Assembly: GCA_963422275.1 (NCBI GenBank)
Contig: OY729418.1
Coordinates: forward strand, 2,914,001 to 2,978,000
From: G963422275 sp963422275
GTDB lineage: Bacteria; Pseudomonadota; Alphaproteobacteria; Rhodobacterales; Rhodobacteraceae
DNA: 64,000 nucleotides
Direction: 5' to 3'
How positions within the stretch are numbered: position 1 is the stretch's first letter; each line of letters starts with the position of its first letter. Made by a program: the position numbers and the translations under genes. This document shows positions 17,049-26,133 of this stretch, piece by piece. The notes beneath the pieces are model-generated. The model searched no databases. It was not told where the DNA came from and saw only the letters and a list, made by a program, of their open reading frames with translations.

Positions 17049-18605
17049 ATGCCTGACTCTGAACTGTCATATCGCATAGGCGTGGACGTCGGCGGCACCA
17101 ACACCGATGCGGTGATCATGCAAGGCAGCGAGATCGTCGCAAGCGCCAAGTCGCCGACGACCGAGGACGTGATGTCGGGAATTGTCGCCAGCCTCTCGAA
17201 GGTGCTAGCCGACACCGGAATCGAAAAACGGCTGATTTCGGCGGTCATGATTGGAACGACGCATTTCACGAACGCCGTCGTCGAGCGGCGACACCTGTCT
17301 CGAACCGCTGCTGTGCGGCTCTGCCTGCCTGCTGCGAAGTGCTTGCCACCGATGGTGGATTGGCCGGACGATATCCGCGAGGCGGTCGGCGGCATCTATT
17401 GGATGGCTGCCGGCGGGAACGAATTCGATGGAAGGGAAATTTCGCCGGTCGACGAAAGCGAACTGGCGGGAATTGCCGACAAAATCGCCACTGAAGGCAT
17501 TTCATCGGTGGCTATTTGCTCGGTGTTCAGCCCGGTGAATGACGAAATGGAGCGCAAGGCGATGGCCGTGCTCGCGGAGCGGCTCCCAGGTGTCGACTTC
17601 ACGCTCTCGAGTGAAATCGGGCGACTTGGGATTCTTGAACGCGAGAACGCTGCGATCATGAATGCGTCCCTGCGCTCTCTGAGCCGCAGAACGGTCGACG
17701 CGTTCTCCGAAGCGCTCGCATCGGCGGGCATCGGCTGCCGGTACTTCGTCACCCAGAACGATGGCACGCTGATGGGTACGGAATTCGTGAAATCCTACCC
17801 CGTCCTGACGTTCGCCAGCGGTCCCACCAATTCAATGCGTGGGGCCTCGTACTTGACCGGAGAGCAGGACGCCATCGTCATTGACATCGGAGGCACTTCC
17901 ACCGACGTCGGGGCTCTCATAAAGGGATTCCCGCGTCCGGCTAGCACGACTGTGGATGTGGGCGGTGTGCGGACGAATTTCCGCATGCCCGACGTGTTCT
18001 CCATCGCGCTCGGCGGCGGCACAGAGGTCGAGGCGGACCCGGTGCGGATCGGCCCGCATTCGGTAGGCTACAGGATATTCGAGGAAGGCCTCGTGTTCGG
18101 CGGTTCAACGCTCACCGCCACCGACGTGGCGGTGGGCCTCGGAATCGAAGGAATCGGGGATCCGGGTCCGGTGCGCGCACTCGGCGAACGGGACCTTCGG
18201 GCAATCAAGGCCGGCATTAATGAAATGATCGAAAACGCCGTCGAACGGATGCGGGTGTCGCCCGAGCCGATCCCGGTCCTCGCCGTCGGTGGAGGCAGCA
18301 TCCTCATGCCTGAAACTCTGTGCGGTTTGGAAGTCAAACGCCCGGAGCACTTTGCCGTGGCGAACGCGGTCGGCGCCGCGATCGGGCAGATCAGCGGCGA
18401 AGTGGACAGGATCTTTGCACTTGAAGCCTTGTCCCGGGAGGAAGCTCTTGAAGCTGCGCGGAACGAGGCAAAGAAGAAAGCCGTCGCCGCAGGCGCGATT
18501 CCGGATTCCATCGAACTCCTGGATCAGGAAGATGTACCGCTCGCCTACCTTCCGGGCAATGCGACGAGAGTTCGGGTCAAGGTTGTCGGCGATCTCGATG
18601 GGTAA
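17049..18605 (+). CDS. Hydantoinase/oxoprolinase family protein (HyuA-type)
   Basis: A 518-residue member of the ATP-dependent hydantoinase/5-oxoprolinase/acetone carboxylase family, of the short HyuA type. It has the N-terminal ATPase-fold motif GVDVGGTNTDAV (11-22), the second phosphate motif DIGGTSTD (from residue 279), and a C-terminal AVGGGS motif. These enzymes use ATP to open five-membered lactam or hydantoin rings, normally with a HyuB partner. No HyuB is encoded nearby; two DUF917 proteins follow instead. It overlaps the next gene by eight bases, so they are coupled. The substrate is probably a hydantoin, thiohydantoin or pyroglutamate-like ring. Confidence 0.88.
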   Translation: MPDSELSYRIGVDVGGTNTDAVIMQGSEIVASAKSPTTEDVMSGIVASLSKVLADTGIEKRLISAVMIGTTHFTNAVVERRHLSRTAAVRLCLPAAKCLPPMVDWPDDIREAVGGIYWMAAGGNEFDGREISPVDESELAGIADKIATEGISSVAICSVFSPVNDEMERKAMAVLAERLPGVDFTLSSEIGRLGILERENAAIMNASLRSLSRRTVDAFSEALASAGIGCRYFVTQNDGTLMGTEFVKSYPVLTFASGPTNSMRGASYLTGEQDAIVIDIGGTSTDVGALIKGFPRPASTTVDVGGVRTNFRMPDVFSIALGGGTEVEADPVRIGPHSVGYRIFEEGLVFGGSTLTATDVAVGLGIEGIGDPGPVRALGERDLRAIKAGINEMIENAVERMRVSPEPIPVLAVGGGSILMPETLCGLEVKRPEHFAVANAVGAAIGQISGEVDRIFALEALSREEALEAARNEAKKKAVAAGAIPDSIELLDQEDVPLAYLPGNATRVRVKVVGDLDG

Positions 18606-19701
18606 ATTGAGGGAGATCCGCGATGAGGATTTGAACGCGCTTGAAATCGGCGCGGCGATCTTGGGGACCGGCGGCGGCGGCAACCCCTACATCGGGAAGT
18701 TGCGGTGCCGCGAGGAGTTGAAACGCGGGAGGCGGATCCGGGTTGTGCCACTGGACGAACTGGCCGACGATGTTCTGGTCGTGTCCTTAGGAGGAATCGG
18801 CGCCCCCGTGGTGGGAGTCGAGAAGATTGAGGAAGGACAGGAGTGCCTGCGTGCCATGCGTGCGCTCGAACAGGAACTGGACTGCAAAATCGATGCGCTG
18901 ATCTCCTCGGAAATCGGCGGCGCCAATTCCATGGAGCCCATGCTGACGGCCGCGCAGGCAAACCTTCCGGTTGTCGACGGAGACGGCATGGGCAGGGCAT
19001 TCCCGGAAATGCAGATGTGCACTTGGTCGATCTACGGACACAAGTCGACGCCGGCCGCGATGGCCGATGAAAAAGGAAGCATAGTCATCCTGCGCGACGC
19101 ACCGACCGAAATCTGGCTGGAACGGCTGGCAAGGGCGAATGTCGTGGCGATGGGTGCAGCGGGGGCCATTGCACTCGCTCCGATGCGCGGGGAGTTCGTG
19201 CGGAAGGCCGCGATCCCTTCAACCATAACACAAGCGCTGATGCTGGGGCGGGCAGTCCGCCGAGCGCAGGAGGAAAACGTGGACCCAATCGCCACGGTTA
19301 TGGAGCAGGAAAGCGGCAACTTGATGATGACCGGCAAAGTCGTCGATCTCGAACGGCATTTGCGGGGCGGCTTCGCAGTGGGCCATGTTTTGATCGAGGG
19401 CTTCGGCGATTATTCCGGCGAAACCGGACGGATTGACCTGCAGAACGAATTTTTGGTTTTCCGCCGCGACGGCGTCGTTGAAGTCTGCGTTCCCGACCTG
19501 ATCGTGGTTCTTGATGCCGATACGGGATTTCCGATTACGACCGAGGTTTTGCGCTACGGGCAGAGAGTGGCGGTCCTCGCGCTGCCCTGCCACGACCTGC
19601 TTCGCTCGCCCGAGGCGCTCGACGTTGTCGGGCCGGGGGCATTCGGCTACGGCGACGTGATCTTCAAACCAATGCCGCGCAATTCGGCCGGAAGGTTCTA
19701 G
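18598..19701 (+). CDS. DUF917 / S-methylthiohydantoin desulfurase family protein, copy 1
   Basis: A 367-residue protein with the DUF917 N-terminal hallmark ILGTGGGGNPYIGKL and the conserved blocks GGANSMEPM and PVVDGDGMGRAFPEMQM. Pfam links this domain to S-methylthiohydantoin desulfurase, so a role in processing sulfur-containing or ordinary hydantoins beside a HyuA-type protein is plausible. The start at ATG 18598 overlaps the HyuA-type stop by eight bases. The open frame reaches back to 18289, but that part is a shadow of hyuA. A paralogue follows directly. Confidence 0.85.
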   Translation: MGKLREIRDEDLNALEIGAAILGTGGGGNPYIGKLRCREELKRGRRIRVVPLDELADDVLVVSLGGIGAPVVGVEKIEEGQECLRAMRALEQELDCKIDALISSEIGGANSMEPMLTAAQANLPVVDGDGMGRAFPEMQMCTWSIYGHKSTPAAMADEKGSIVILRDAPTEIWLERLARANVVAMGAAGAIALAPMRGEFVRKAAIPSTITQALMLGRAVRRAQEENVDPIATVMEQESGNLMMTGKVVDLERHLRGGFAVGHVLIEGFGDYSGETGRIDLQNEFLVFRRDGVVEVCVPDLIVVLDADTGFPITTEVLRYGQRVAVLALPCHDLLRSPEALDVVGPGAFGYGDVIFKPMPRNSAGRF

Positions 19702-19704
19702 GCC

Positions 19705-20799
19705 GTGACTCACGAGCGACTCGAGCGGATAGCCGCTGAAAACATGGGTCGCATCGCGCTGGGCGGTGCTTTTCTCGGCACCGGTGGCGGGGGCGACCCC
19801 TATATTGGCAAACTGATGGCGGAGCAAGCGATCGCGGCGAATGGACCGGTTGCCATCGTCGAGGCCGACAGCCTTTCGGACGATGCACTGGTCGTTCCCG
19901 TCGCGATGATGGGCGCTCCGACGGTCATGCTGGAGAAGCTTCCAAGGGGCGACGAGGCAGTCACCGCGCTGAGGCTCCTGCAAAGCCACTTGGGCAGAAA
20001 GGTGGATGCAGTTCTCTGCATCGAGGCCGGTGGATTGAATTCGACCATCCCGATCGCAGTCGCCGCTGCCGAGCGGCTACCGATCGTGGACGGCGACGGC
20101 ATGGGGAGGGCGTTCCCCGAACTGCAAATGGTTTCGATGACCATTCACGGAATAACCGCGTGCCCGATGGCCATCTCCGACGAAAAAGGCAACGCCCTCA
20201 TGCTTCAAGCGATCGACAACCACGCTACCGAGAAATTTGCACGCGCCATCACCGTCGAAATGGGTGGGGCCGCGCTTGTCGCCTTGTATCCGATGACCGG
20301 ACGTCAAGCGAAGCGCGCGGTGTTGCGCGGGTCACTCACCCTTATTCACGCGATCGGCGCGATAATTGAGCGAGAGCGGGCCGCTAACCGAAATCCGTTC
20401 GATGCGCTCGTTCGAGAATTGAGCGGTGTACGCCTGTTTGAAGGTCGGGTCACCGACGTAGAAAGGCGGACGGAGGGCGGATTCGCTCGTGGAACCTGCC
20501 GGATCGACGGCCTTGACCGCTATGAGGGATCGAGCATGTCCATTCAATTCCAGAATGAGTTCCTCGTCGCCGAAATTGGCGGATCGCCGAGAGCGATGAC
20601 CCCCGATCTCATCTGCCTTCTGGATTTGGAAACCGGTCAGCCAATCACGACCGAGCAGATCCGTTACGGGTTCCGGGTCACCGTCATAGGACTGCCATCG
20701 GACTCGCAGTGGCGCGGAAGCGCAGGCTTGAAGCTTGTAGGCCCCCGGTACTTCGGATATGAAATGGAATACCGCGCTATCGAAGCAATAAATTCATGA
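19705..20799 (+). CDS. DUF917 / S-methylthiohydantoin desulfurase family protein, copy 2
   Basis: A 364-residue paralogue of the preceding gene, with FLGTGGGGDPYIGKL near the N-terminus, GGLNSTIPI in place of GGANSMEPM, and PIVDGDGMGRAFPELQM. The two copies align end to end but are clearly diverged, so they may form a heteromer or act on different substrates. It starts with GTG three bases after the previous stop and is followed about 20 bases later by the binding-protein gene, so all four are probably one transcript. Confidence 0.85.
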   Translation: MTHERLERIAAENMGRIALGGAFLGTGGGGDPYIGKLMAEQAIAANGPVAIVEADSLSDDALVVPVAMMGAPTVMLEKLPRGDEAVTALRLLQSHLGRKVDAVLCIEAGGLNSTIPIAVAAAERLPIVDGDGMGRAFPELQMVSMTIHGITACPMAISDEKGNALMLQAIDNHATEKFARAITVEMGGAALVALYPMTGRQAKRAVLRGSLTLIHAIGAIIERERAANRNPFDALVRELSGVRLFEGRVTDVERRTEGGFARGTCRIDGLDRYEGSSMSIQFQNEFLVAEIGGSPRAMTPDLICLLDLETGQPITTEQIRYGFRVTVIGLPSDSQWRGSAGLKLVGPRYFGYEMEYRAIEAINS

Positions 20800-20821
20800 C
20801 CGATTTGGAGAAAAACAATTG

Positions 20822-22384
20822 ATGAATACACGAAGCAAAGGTCCACGAAGTCTGCTAGCAGCAGCAGCGATCTCAATTGTCGCAGGAGGCGCTTGGGCTC
20901 AAAACGTGGCAACGGTTAATGTCGTCCAGATTTTCGGCACGATCGATCCCGCGAAGATCAACGACTACACAGAATACATGGCTGGCGTGAACCTTTATGA
21001 TGCGCTGACCACGCTCGATGGCAGCGGATCGATTCAACCCCTGCTGGCGGAAAGCTGGACCGTTTCCGATGATACGCTTACCTACACTTTCACTTTGAAG
21101 GATGGCGCGACATTCCAAGACGGATCTCCGGTGGAGGCGAAGGATGTCGTTTATTCGGTGCGTCGCCTGATGGAGATCAACGAAGGCCCAGCCTTCCTGT
21201 TCGAGGGCGTGCTGGACGGGGTTTCAGCATTGGACAACCGCACAGTCGAATTCAAGCTCGCGAAAGTCTACACTCCTTTCCTTACCAACACGCCTATCCT
21301 GTTTGTCGTCAATTCTGATGTCGCCGAGATGAACAAGACCGACCAAGATCCTTGGGCGGAGGATTTCATCGCGAACAACGCGGTCGGCGCTGGCGCTTTC
21401 AGCCTCGCATCTTGGGAACGCGGCGCTGGCATGACAATCCGCAAGTACGACGGCTACCATCTGGGCTGGGACGACCGGTCGATCGACGAAATCCGGTTCG
21501 TCGTCACAAATGAAGAAGCAACCGTCAAAGCCTTGGCTGCCTCTGGAACACTCTCAATGTCGTCCGACGCTCAGGCCATGGAGACTTACGAGGCCATCGA
21601 GAACCTGCCCGACTACCGGATCGTCGAGTATTCGACCGCGACCAACTTCTATCTCAAGCTGAATCACCAAGTAGCACCGACGGATGACGTCAACATCCGC
21701 AAGGCGATCGCGTTTGCAACCGAATACGACACGATCAGGGAAGCACTGTTGCCAGGCGAACCTCTCGCCGGGCCAATGGCTCCTGTTTTCGCAGACGCGT
21801 ACCTCGACGAATTGGAAGCTCCTGTTTTCGATTTGGCGAAGGCCAAGGAGTACGTCGAAGCGTCCAAGTACGCTGGCAGTGGCAGTATCGACATCGAAAT
21901 AATGTATGTCGCGGGTTTGGCCTTCGAGGAGGAAATCGCCCTGCTTATGAAGAGCAATCTCGATCAGATCGGCTTCAATACAATCCTTAGACCCGAGCCT
22001 TGGAACCGGATGACGGAATTGGCAGCCAGGCCCGAAACGACTCCCGCTATCAACGAAGTGTTCTATGGACCAACCTATCCGTCTCCGGACAGCTTCTTCT
22101 TCTCGCAGTATCATTCAAGGGCGAAGGGCACTTGGATGTCGATGGAATGGGTGCTCAGCGATGAGATCGATGCGCTGATCGAACAAGCCAGAGGCACCGC
22201 CGACATGGGCGAGCAGAACAAGATCTACAAGGAGCTCCAGCGCAGGCTCGTCGAGGGCCAATCGGACGTGTTTCTCCTGACGCAACGTAGCCAGCAGGCG
22301 TTTCACAAATGCCTGACGGGCTTCACTTGGGTTCCGATGCAGAGTTTCGAGTTCAATTTCCACACGATGAAGTGGGATTGTTAA
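20822..22384 (+). CDS. ABC transporter substrate-binding protein (SBP family 5)
   Basis: Periplasmic solute receptor of about 520 residues in the dipeptide/oligopeptide-binding family 5. A Sec signal peptide (LLAAAAISIVAGGAWA, cleavage near residue 27) precedes the mature protein. Family blocks include LAESWTVSDDTLTYTFTLK, DGSPVEAKDVVYSV and the late NKIYKELQRRLVEGQ. The start at ATG 20822 has GGAG about ten bases upstream; an in-frame TTG sits just before it. It lies at the end of the HyuA/DUF917 operon and probably serves the permease/ATPase set at 12.8-16.4 kb, delivering the ring compound those enzymes act on. That pairing is inference. Confidence 0.9.
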   Translation: MNTRSKGPRSLLAAAAISIVAGGAWAQNVATVNVVQIFGTIDPAKINDYTEYMAGVNLYDALTTLDGSGSIQPLLAESWTVSDDTLTYTFTLKDGATFQDGSPVEAKDVVYSVRRLMEINEGPAFLFEGVLDGVSALDNRTVEFKLAKVYTPFLTNTPILFVVNSDVAEMNKTDQDPWAEDFIANNAVGAGAFSLASWERGAGMTIRKYDGYHLGWDDRSIDEIRFVVTNEEATVKALAASGTLSMSSDAQAMETYEAIENLPDYRIVEYSTATNFYLKLNHQVAPTDDVNIRKAIAFATEYDTIREALLPGEPLAGPMAPVFADAYLDELEAPVFDLAKAKEYVEASKYAGSGSIDIEIMYVAGLAFEEEIALLMKSNLDQIGFNTILRPEPWNRMTELAARPETTPAINEVFYGPTYPSPDSFFFSQYHSRAKGTWMSMEWVLSDEIDALIEQARGTADMGEQNKIYKELQRRLVEGQSDVFLLTQRSQQAFHKCLTGFTWVPMQSFEFNFHTMKWDC

Positions 22385-22902
22385 TGACCTTCTGACAGTA
22401 AATCTGATGACTGTGCAGGTCGGCGGCAACCCCGCCCGTATGTCTGGTGGCATGAGTCTGTGCGGAACGATGGATCTTTCTCGCGTGATATTCCGCTTCC
22501 TCGAAGCAGTGCTTCAGGTTGTCACCTTAGGGGCTACCAAGCTAAAATTTGCTGACAAATTTTCGTTTGAATACCGCCTTGATTTTAACCTTCAAGGTGC
22601 GGCAGCATCCGTTGCATGGATGTGGGTTCAGATATTTTCCAAGTGCCGCCGCAGTGCCAACTTTACGATGTACAGGACTGCGGTTTGGATCCGTCTCGCT
22701 GGGGTCCGCGGATTCACGCGTTCCGCCGGGAGTTGTAGCGAACCTTGCGCCAGGCCCAGGCCCGGGGTGCCCTGCGAGTTTTCGCTTCGCCGCGCTACGG
22801 GCACTGCGTTGCGGTCGTGCCCGCGGTGTCTGTCGCAATCTCTTGATGGCATCGCAATCGGCGCGTAGATTGGGCCTTTAGGGCTGAACGGAGGGCCGGA
22901 CC
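22385..22902. other. Non-coding stretch before the toxin-antitoxin remnant
   Basis: Several frames are open on both strands but none is recognisable. The composition turns more GC- and Pro/Arg-rich towards the right, as in the remnant that follows. I see no terminator with a T-run after the binding-protein gene. Confidence 0.35.
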
Positions 22903-23150
22903 CTGACGAGCATCACGATCCGCAATCTCGATAACGACGTTAAGACGCGGCTGCGGTTGCGGGCAGCGGGGTTCGGCCGGTCGATGGAGGAGGAGGCACG
23001 GCAAATCCTGGCCGGGGCTGTCTTGCGGGAGACCACCGCGCCCGCGGTGGGCTTGGGGACGGCGATCCACGAAGAGTTCAAGTCTTTCGGGGTGTGGGTC
23101 TGGAATTGCCGCTGCGTGAATCGATGCGCGAGCCGCCGCGCTTCGACTGA
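22903..23150 (+). pseudogene. FitA/VapB-type antitoxin, frameshifted
   Basis: The translation TSITIRNLDNDVKTRLRLRA then AGFGRSMEEEARQILAGAVL is the ribbon-helix-helix DNA-binding domain of FitA-like antitoxins, continuing with GLGTAIHEEFKSFG. The reading frame then shifts by one base in a G run near 23090, after which the missing C-terminus (GLELPLRESMREPPRFD, stop 23148) appears in the next frame. The start codon is CTG where ATG would be expected, with GGAGG about eight bases upstream. The gene is probably inactive, but the domain was intact recently. Confidence 0.75.
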
Positions 23151-23159
23151 GGCGGCAGC

Positions 23160-23520
23160 TTGGTTGTCATAGACACGAATGTGGTGTCCGAACTGATGCA
23201 TCGCGAGCCGAACGCGGGGGTTCTGGCTTGGCTCGACAACCGGCCAGTGCGGGAGTTGTTCGTGACGGCTGTAACCGAGGCGGAGGTTCGCTCCGGCATC
23301 GCCTTTTGCCCGATGGCGCGCGCGGGCGCCGGGGTCTCGGGGAAGAAGCCGAGCGCACCTTTGGTGGCCTGTTCGCGGGCCGGGTTCTGCCGTTCGACAT
23401 CAATGCGGCCCGCGTCTACGCAGCGACCGCCCGCTCGCGCGGCAGGTGGTGGCGACGCGGAATATCCGTGACTTCGCGGACGCCGGCATCGACGTGATCG
23501 ACCCTTGGGCAGACGCGTGA
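23160..23520 (+). pseudogene. FitB/VapC-type PIN-domain toxin, broken
   Basis: It starts at TTG 23160 with VVIDTNVVSELMHREPN, the PIN-domain N-terminus with the first catalytic Asp, and continues through AVTEAEVRSGI with the second acidic site. A frameshift follows; the next frame has EAERTFGGLFAGRVLPFDIN and ARVYAATARSR. Then a deletion removes the block with the third acidic residue, and a further frame gives VATRNIRDFADAGIDVIDPW and the stop at 23518. At least two frameshifts plus the deletion make it non-functional. It follows the antitoxin remnant at the spacing usual for fitAB pairs. Confidence 0.75.
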
Positions 23521-23921
23521 ACATCCTTTCGAGCACGCGCTGAAGTTGCGTCTTGACTTCAAGCCGTTTGGCACTTCTGTCGAAGGCCATCGCCAGCTGC
23601 AAGAGCACGGCCCGAAGGGCGCTTGCCGGCAATGGGTTGCCAAGCGCCGCCAACTGGATTGACCTGGCCACGGCCTGAGAGCCGGAGTCTGTCCCAAACC
23701 TGCCGATTTGACGCATAGGCGACTGAAACCGCGCCTTTGAGCGTCAAAACCGTTGCCTAAAGGCTTTGCAGTCATCCACCGGCAACCGCCCAGGCGCGCA
23801 ATGAGCTTTGGCAATCGCAATGCAGAAAGAAATGCCTGCTTTCGCAACGGTCTTTCTATATATTTTCGCTTTTCTGGGATACTCTTGGATACAGCAACCT
23901 TGATGAAGGTACGAAACCACA
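23521..23921. other. Intergenic region upstream of rpiA
   Basis: About 400 bases. A minus-strand frame over 23.5-23.7 kb reads as an Ala/Leu/Gln-rich helical segment but matches nothing I know and overlaps the toxin remnant. The rpiA promoter must lie near the right end; I could not identify it. Confidence 0.35.
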
Positions 23922-24668
23922 ATGGCTTCTGAACATATGCCGGTCAAAAAAGCCAAGTCCGCGGCAGCCAAACATGCTGCAGGGTTGATAGAAGACGGAA
24001 TGCGTGTTGGACTCGGTACCGGGTCTACGTCGGAGTTCTTCGTGAAGTTTCTAGGCGCGGCGGTTCGGGCTGGGGCTCTCAAAATCGATGCGGTGGCGAC
24101 GTCACGCAGAACTGCGTCCCTGGCAACGGACGAAGGATTAAAGGTTGCTGACTTGGATGAGCTTGAATACCTTGACATGGTGGTTGACGGAGCAGATGAG
24201 TTTGATGCCGATCTGAATCTTGTGAAGGGTGGCGGTGGGGCACTGTTGCGAGAAAAGATCGTTGCCGGCGCTGCGGGGCGGATGATCGTGATCGCCGATC
24301 ATACCAAGCGTGTCGAGATGCTTGGATCGTTTCCGTTGCCGATCGAGGTTGTGCAGTTTGGCTGGCGAACGACAGAACGTCGCATACGCCAAGAACTCAG
24401 GCAATTAAGGATCGATTGCGGCTCAAGCGCGTTGCGCGGCGGGGAAAGGTCCCCCTTTGTCACGGACCAAGGAAATTACATTCTGGATTTTCGTTTGAAA
24501 AAAATTGATGCGCCGGGCAAATTGGCATGCACCCTGAACCAAATCGCAGGCGTTGTGGAAAACGGACTGTTTGTCGGATATTGCGACCTAGCGGTCGTCG
24601 GCAAGGCCGAAGGCGGTGTGGAAATCCTTCCAGCTCATGCTTGGCGCCAAAAAGACAGCGAAAGGTGA
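23922..24668 (+). CDS. rpiA: Ribose-5-phosphate isomerase A
   Basis: Interconverts ribose 5-phosphate and ribulose 5-phosphate in the pentose phosphate pathway. The 248-residue protein has the substrate loop GLGTGSTSEFF (30-40), the catalytic acidic block DGADEFD (89-95), KGGGGALLREK (102-112) with the conserved Lys and Glu, and the C-terminal NQIAGVVENGLF. Length and motifs are standard. It lies about 40 bases upstream of the glutathione reductase gene, a pairing common in Rhodobacterales. Confidence 0.95.
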   Translation: MASEHMPVKKAKSAAAKHAAGLIEDGMRVGLGTGSTSEFFVKFLGAAVRAGALKIDAVATSRRTASLATDEGLKVADLDELEYLDMVVDGADEFDADLNLVKGGGGALLREKIVAGAAGRMIVIADHTKRVEMLGSFPLPIEVVQFGWRTTERRIRQELRQLRIDCGSSALRGGERSPFVTDQGNYILDFRLKKIDAPGKLACTLNQIAGVVENGLFVGYCDLAVVGKAEGGVEILPAHAWRQKDSER

Positions 24669-24709
24669 GCGATGGCCCTGTCCGGAAATGGCAGCTAACG
24701 GTATGTGCG

Positions 24710-26062
24710 ATGTTTGAATTCGATCTGTTCGTGATTGGCGGTGGGTCGGGTGGCGTCAGGGCAGCCCGGCTCGCTGCTGAAGCTGGAGTTCGAGTTGGAC
24801 TGGCGGAGGAGTACCGACTCGGAGGAACTTGCGTTATCAGGGGTTGCGTCCCCAAGAAGCTGATGGTCTATGCCTCGGAGTTCTCCGCGGCATTTCTCGA
24901 CGCCGAAGGGTTCGGATGGACCGTTGGAGAGAGGCACTTCGATTGGGGCCGATTTGTCTCGGCGAAAGACAGGGAGATTTCCCGGCTCGAGGCATTCTAC
25001 AGGAGCAACCTCGAAAGGGCCGGGGTCAGGATCTTTGATGCGCGCGCCGAGTTTGAGGATGCACACTCCCTTTGCCTCAGCTCGGGCAAACAGGTAACTT
25101 CCCGGCACATCTTGATAGCGACCGGCGGGCGGCCATTCATCCCGGAGGTGCCGGGAGCGCAGCGTGCAGTAACGTCAAACGAAATCTTTCAGTTGGACAG
25201 CTTACCGGGTAGGGTGCTGATCGTCGGCGGAGGTTACATAGCGTGCGAGTTTGCAGGAATACTCCATGGAATGGGATGTGCGGTCGAACAGTGGTACCGG
25301 GGCGACCAGATACTTCGAGGATTCGACAACGAGATCAGGTCGCATGTTTTCGAGGCAATGAGCGAGAGGGGGATCGAAATCCGCCTCGGCGAGAAAGTGT
25401 CGCGGATTGAGGAGGCCCCATACGGCCTGAAGGCACGATCGAATTCCGGAAGGGAGAGGGACTTTGACCTCGTGATGTACGCAACCGGGAGACGCCCGAA
25501 TACATCGAGTCTCGGCCTCGAGCGTACCGGAGTCAAGCTTGGCCGGAAAGGGGAAATCATTGTGGATGAATATTCCCAGTCGTCCGTTCCGTCGATTTTC
25601 GCGGTTGGCGATGTCACCGACCGAATCAACTTGACGCCAGTGGCGATCCGGGAGGGGGCTGCTTTTGTAGAGACCGTGTTCAGGGGAAACCCTACGGCAG
25701 TCGACCATGCATGCGTTCCCTCTGCAGTCTTCACGAGGCCGGAAGTTGGCACGGTTGGAATGTCGGAGGAGCAGGCTGCTGCTGCCGAGCCGGTGGAGGT
25801 TTATTCAACGACTTTCAGGCCGCTTGCAAATGCCTTGTCTGGCAACAATGAGCGCATGTTGATGAAACTTGTAGTCTCCAAGGAGACCGGGACAGTGCTC
25901 GGCGTCCACATCGTCGGCCATGCTGCGGCGGAGATGATTCAGCTAGCGGGCATTGCCGTGAAATTGGGAGCGACGAAGGAGGACTTCAATCGAACGATTG
26001 CCGTTCATCCAACAACTGCGGAGGAACTGGTTACGTTCAGGGAACCGGCGCGTGCGACTTGA
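24710..26062 (+). CDS. gor: Glutathione-disulfide reductase
   Basis: NADPH-dependent flavoenzyme that reduces oxidised glutathione, 450 residues. It shows the FAD dinucleotide motif VIGGGSGG (8-15), the redox-active disulfide in GGTCVIRGCVPKK (Cys41, Cys46), and the second Rossmann motif GGGYIACEFAGI. The FAD-binding ATGRRPNTS and VGDVTD motifs and the dimer-interface catalytic HPTTAEE near the C-terminus are also present. The VIRGCVPKK form of the active site separates glutathione reductase from lipoamide dehydrogenase (GTCLNVGC). ATG 24710 gives the expected N-terminus. It probably forms a unit with rpiA. Confidence 0.93.
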   Translation: MFEFDLFVIGGGSGGVRAARLAAEAGVRVGLAEEYRLGGTCVIRGCVPKKLMVYASEFSAAFLDAEGFGWTVGERHFDWGRFVSAKDREISRLEAFYRSNLERAGVRIFDARAEFEDAHSLCLSSGKQVTSRHILIATGGRPFIPEVPGAQRAVTSNEIFQLDSLPGRVLIVGGGYIACEFAGILHGMGCAVEQWYRGDQILRGFDNEIRSHVFEAMSERGIEIRLGEKVSRIEEAPYGLKARSNSGRERDFDLVMYATGRRPNTSSLGLERTGVKLGRKGEIIVDEYSQSSVPSIFAVGDVTDRINLTPVAIREGAAFVETVFRGNPTAVDHACVPSAVFTRPEVGTVGMSEEQAAAAEPVEVYSTTFRPLANALSGNNERMLMKLVVSKETGTVLGVHIVGHAAAEMIQLAGIAVKLGATKEDFNRTIAVHPTTAEELVTFREPARAT

Positions 26063-26133
26063 AAATCAATTGCGGCGACACAATCTTTCTTTGGGAAGAG
26101 CGTCGCGGAATCAGGAAGGAGAAATGAATTCCA

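Noticed and set aside
16550..17056. 168-codon plus-strand open frame
   Set aside because: It overlaps the HyuA-type start, has an unusual basic composition and no family features, and lies over a transposase remnant on the other strand.
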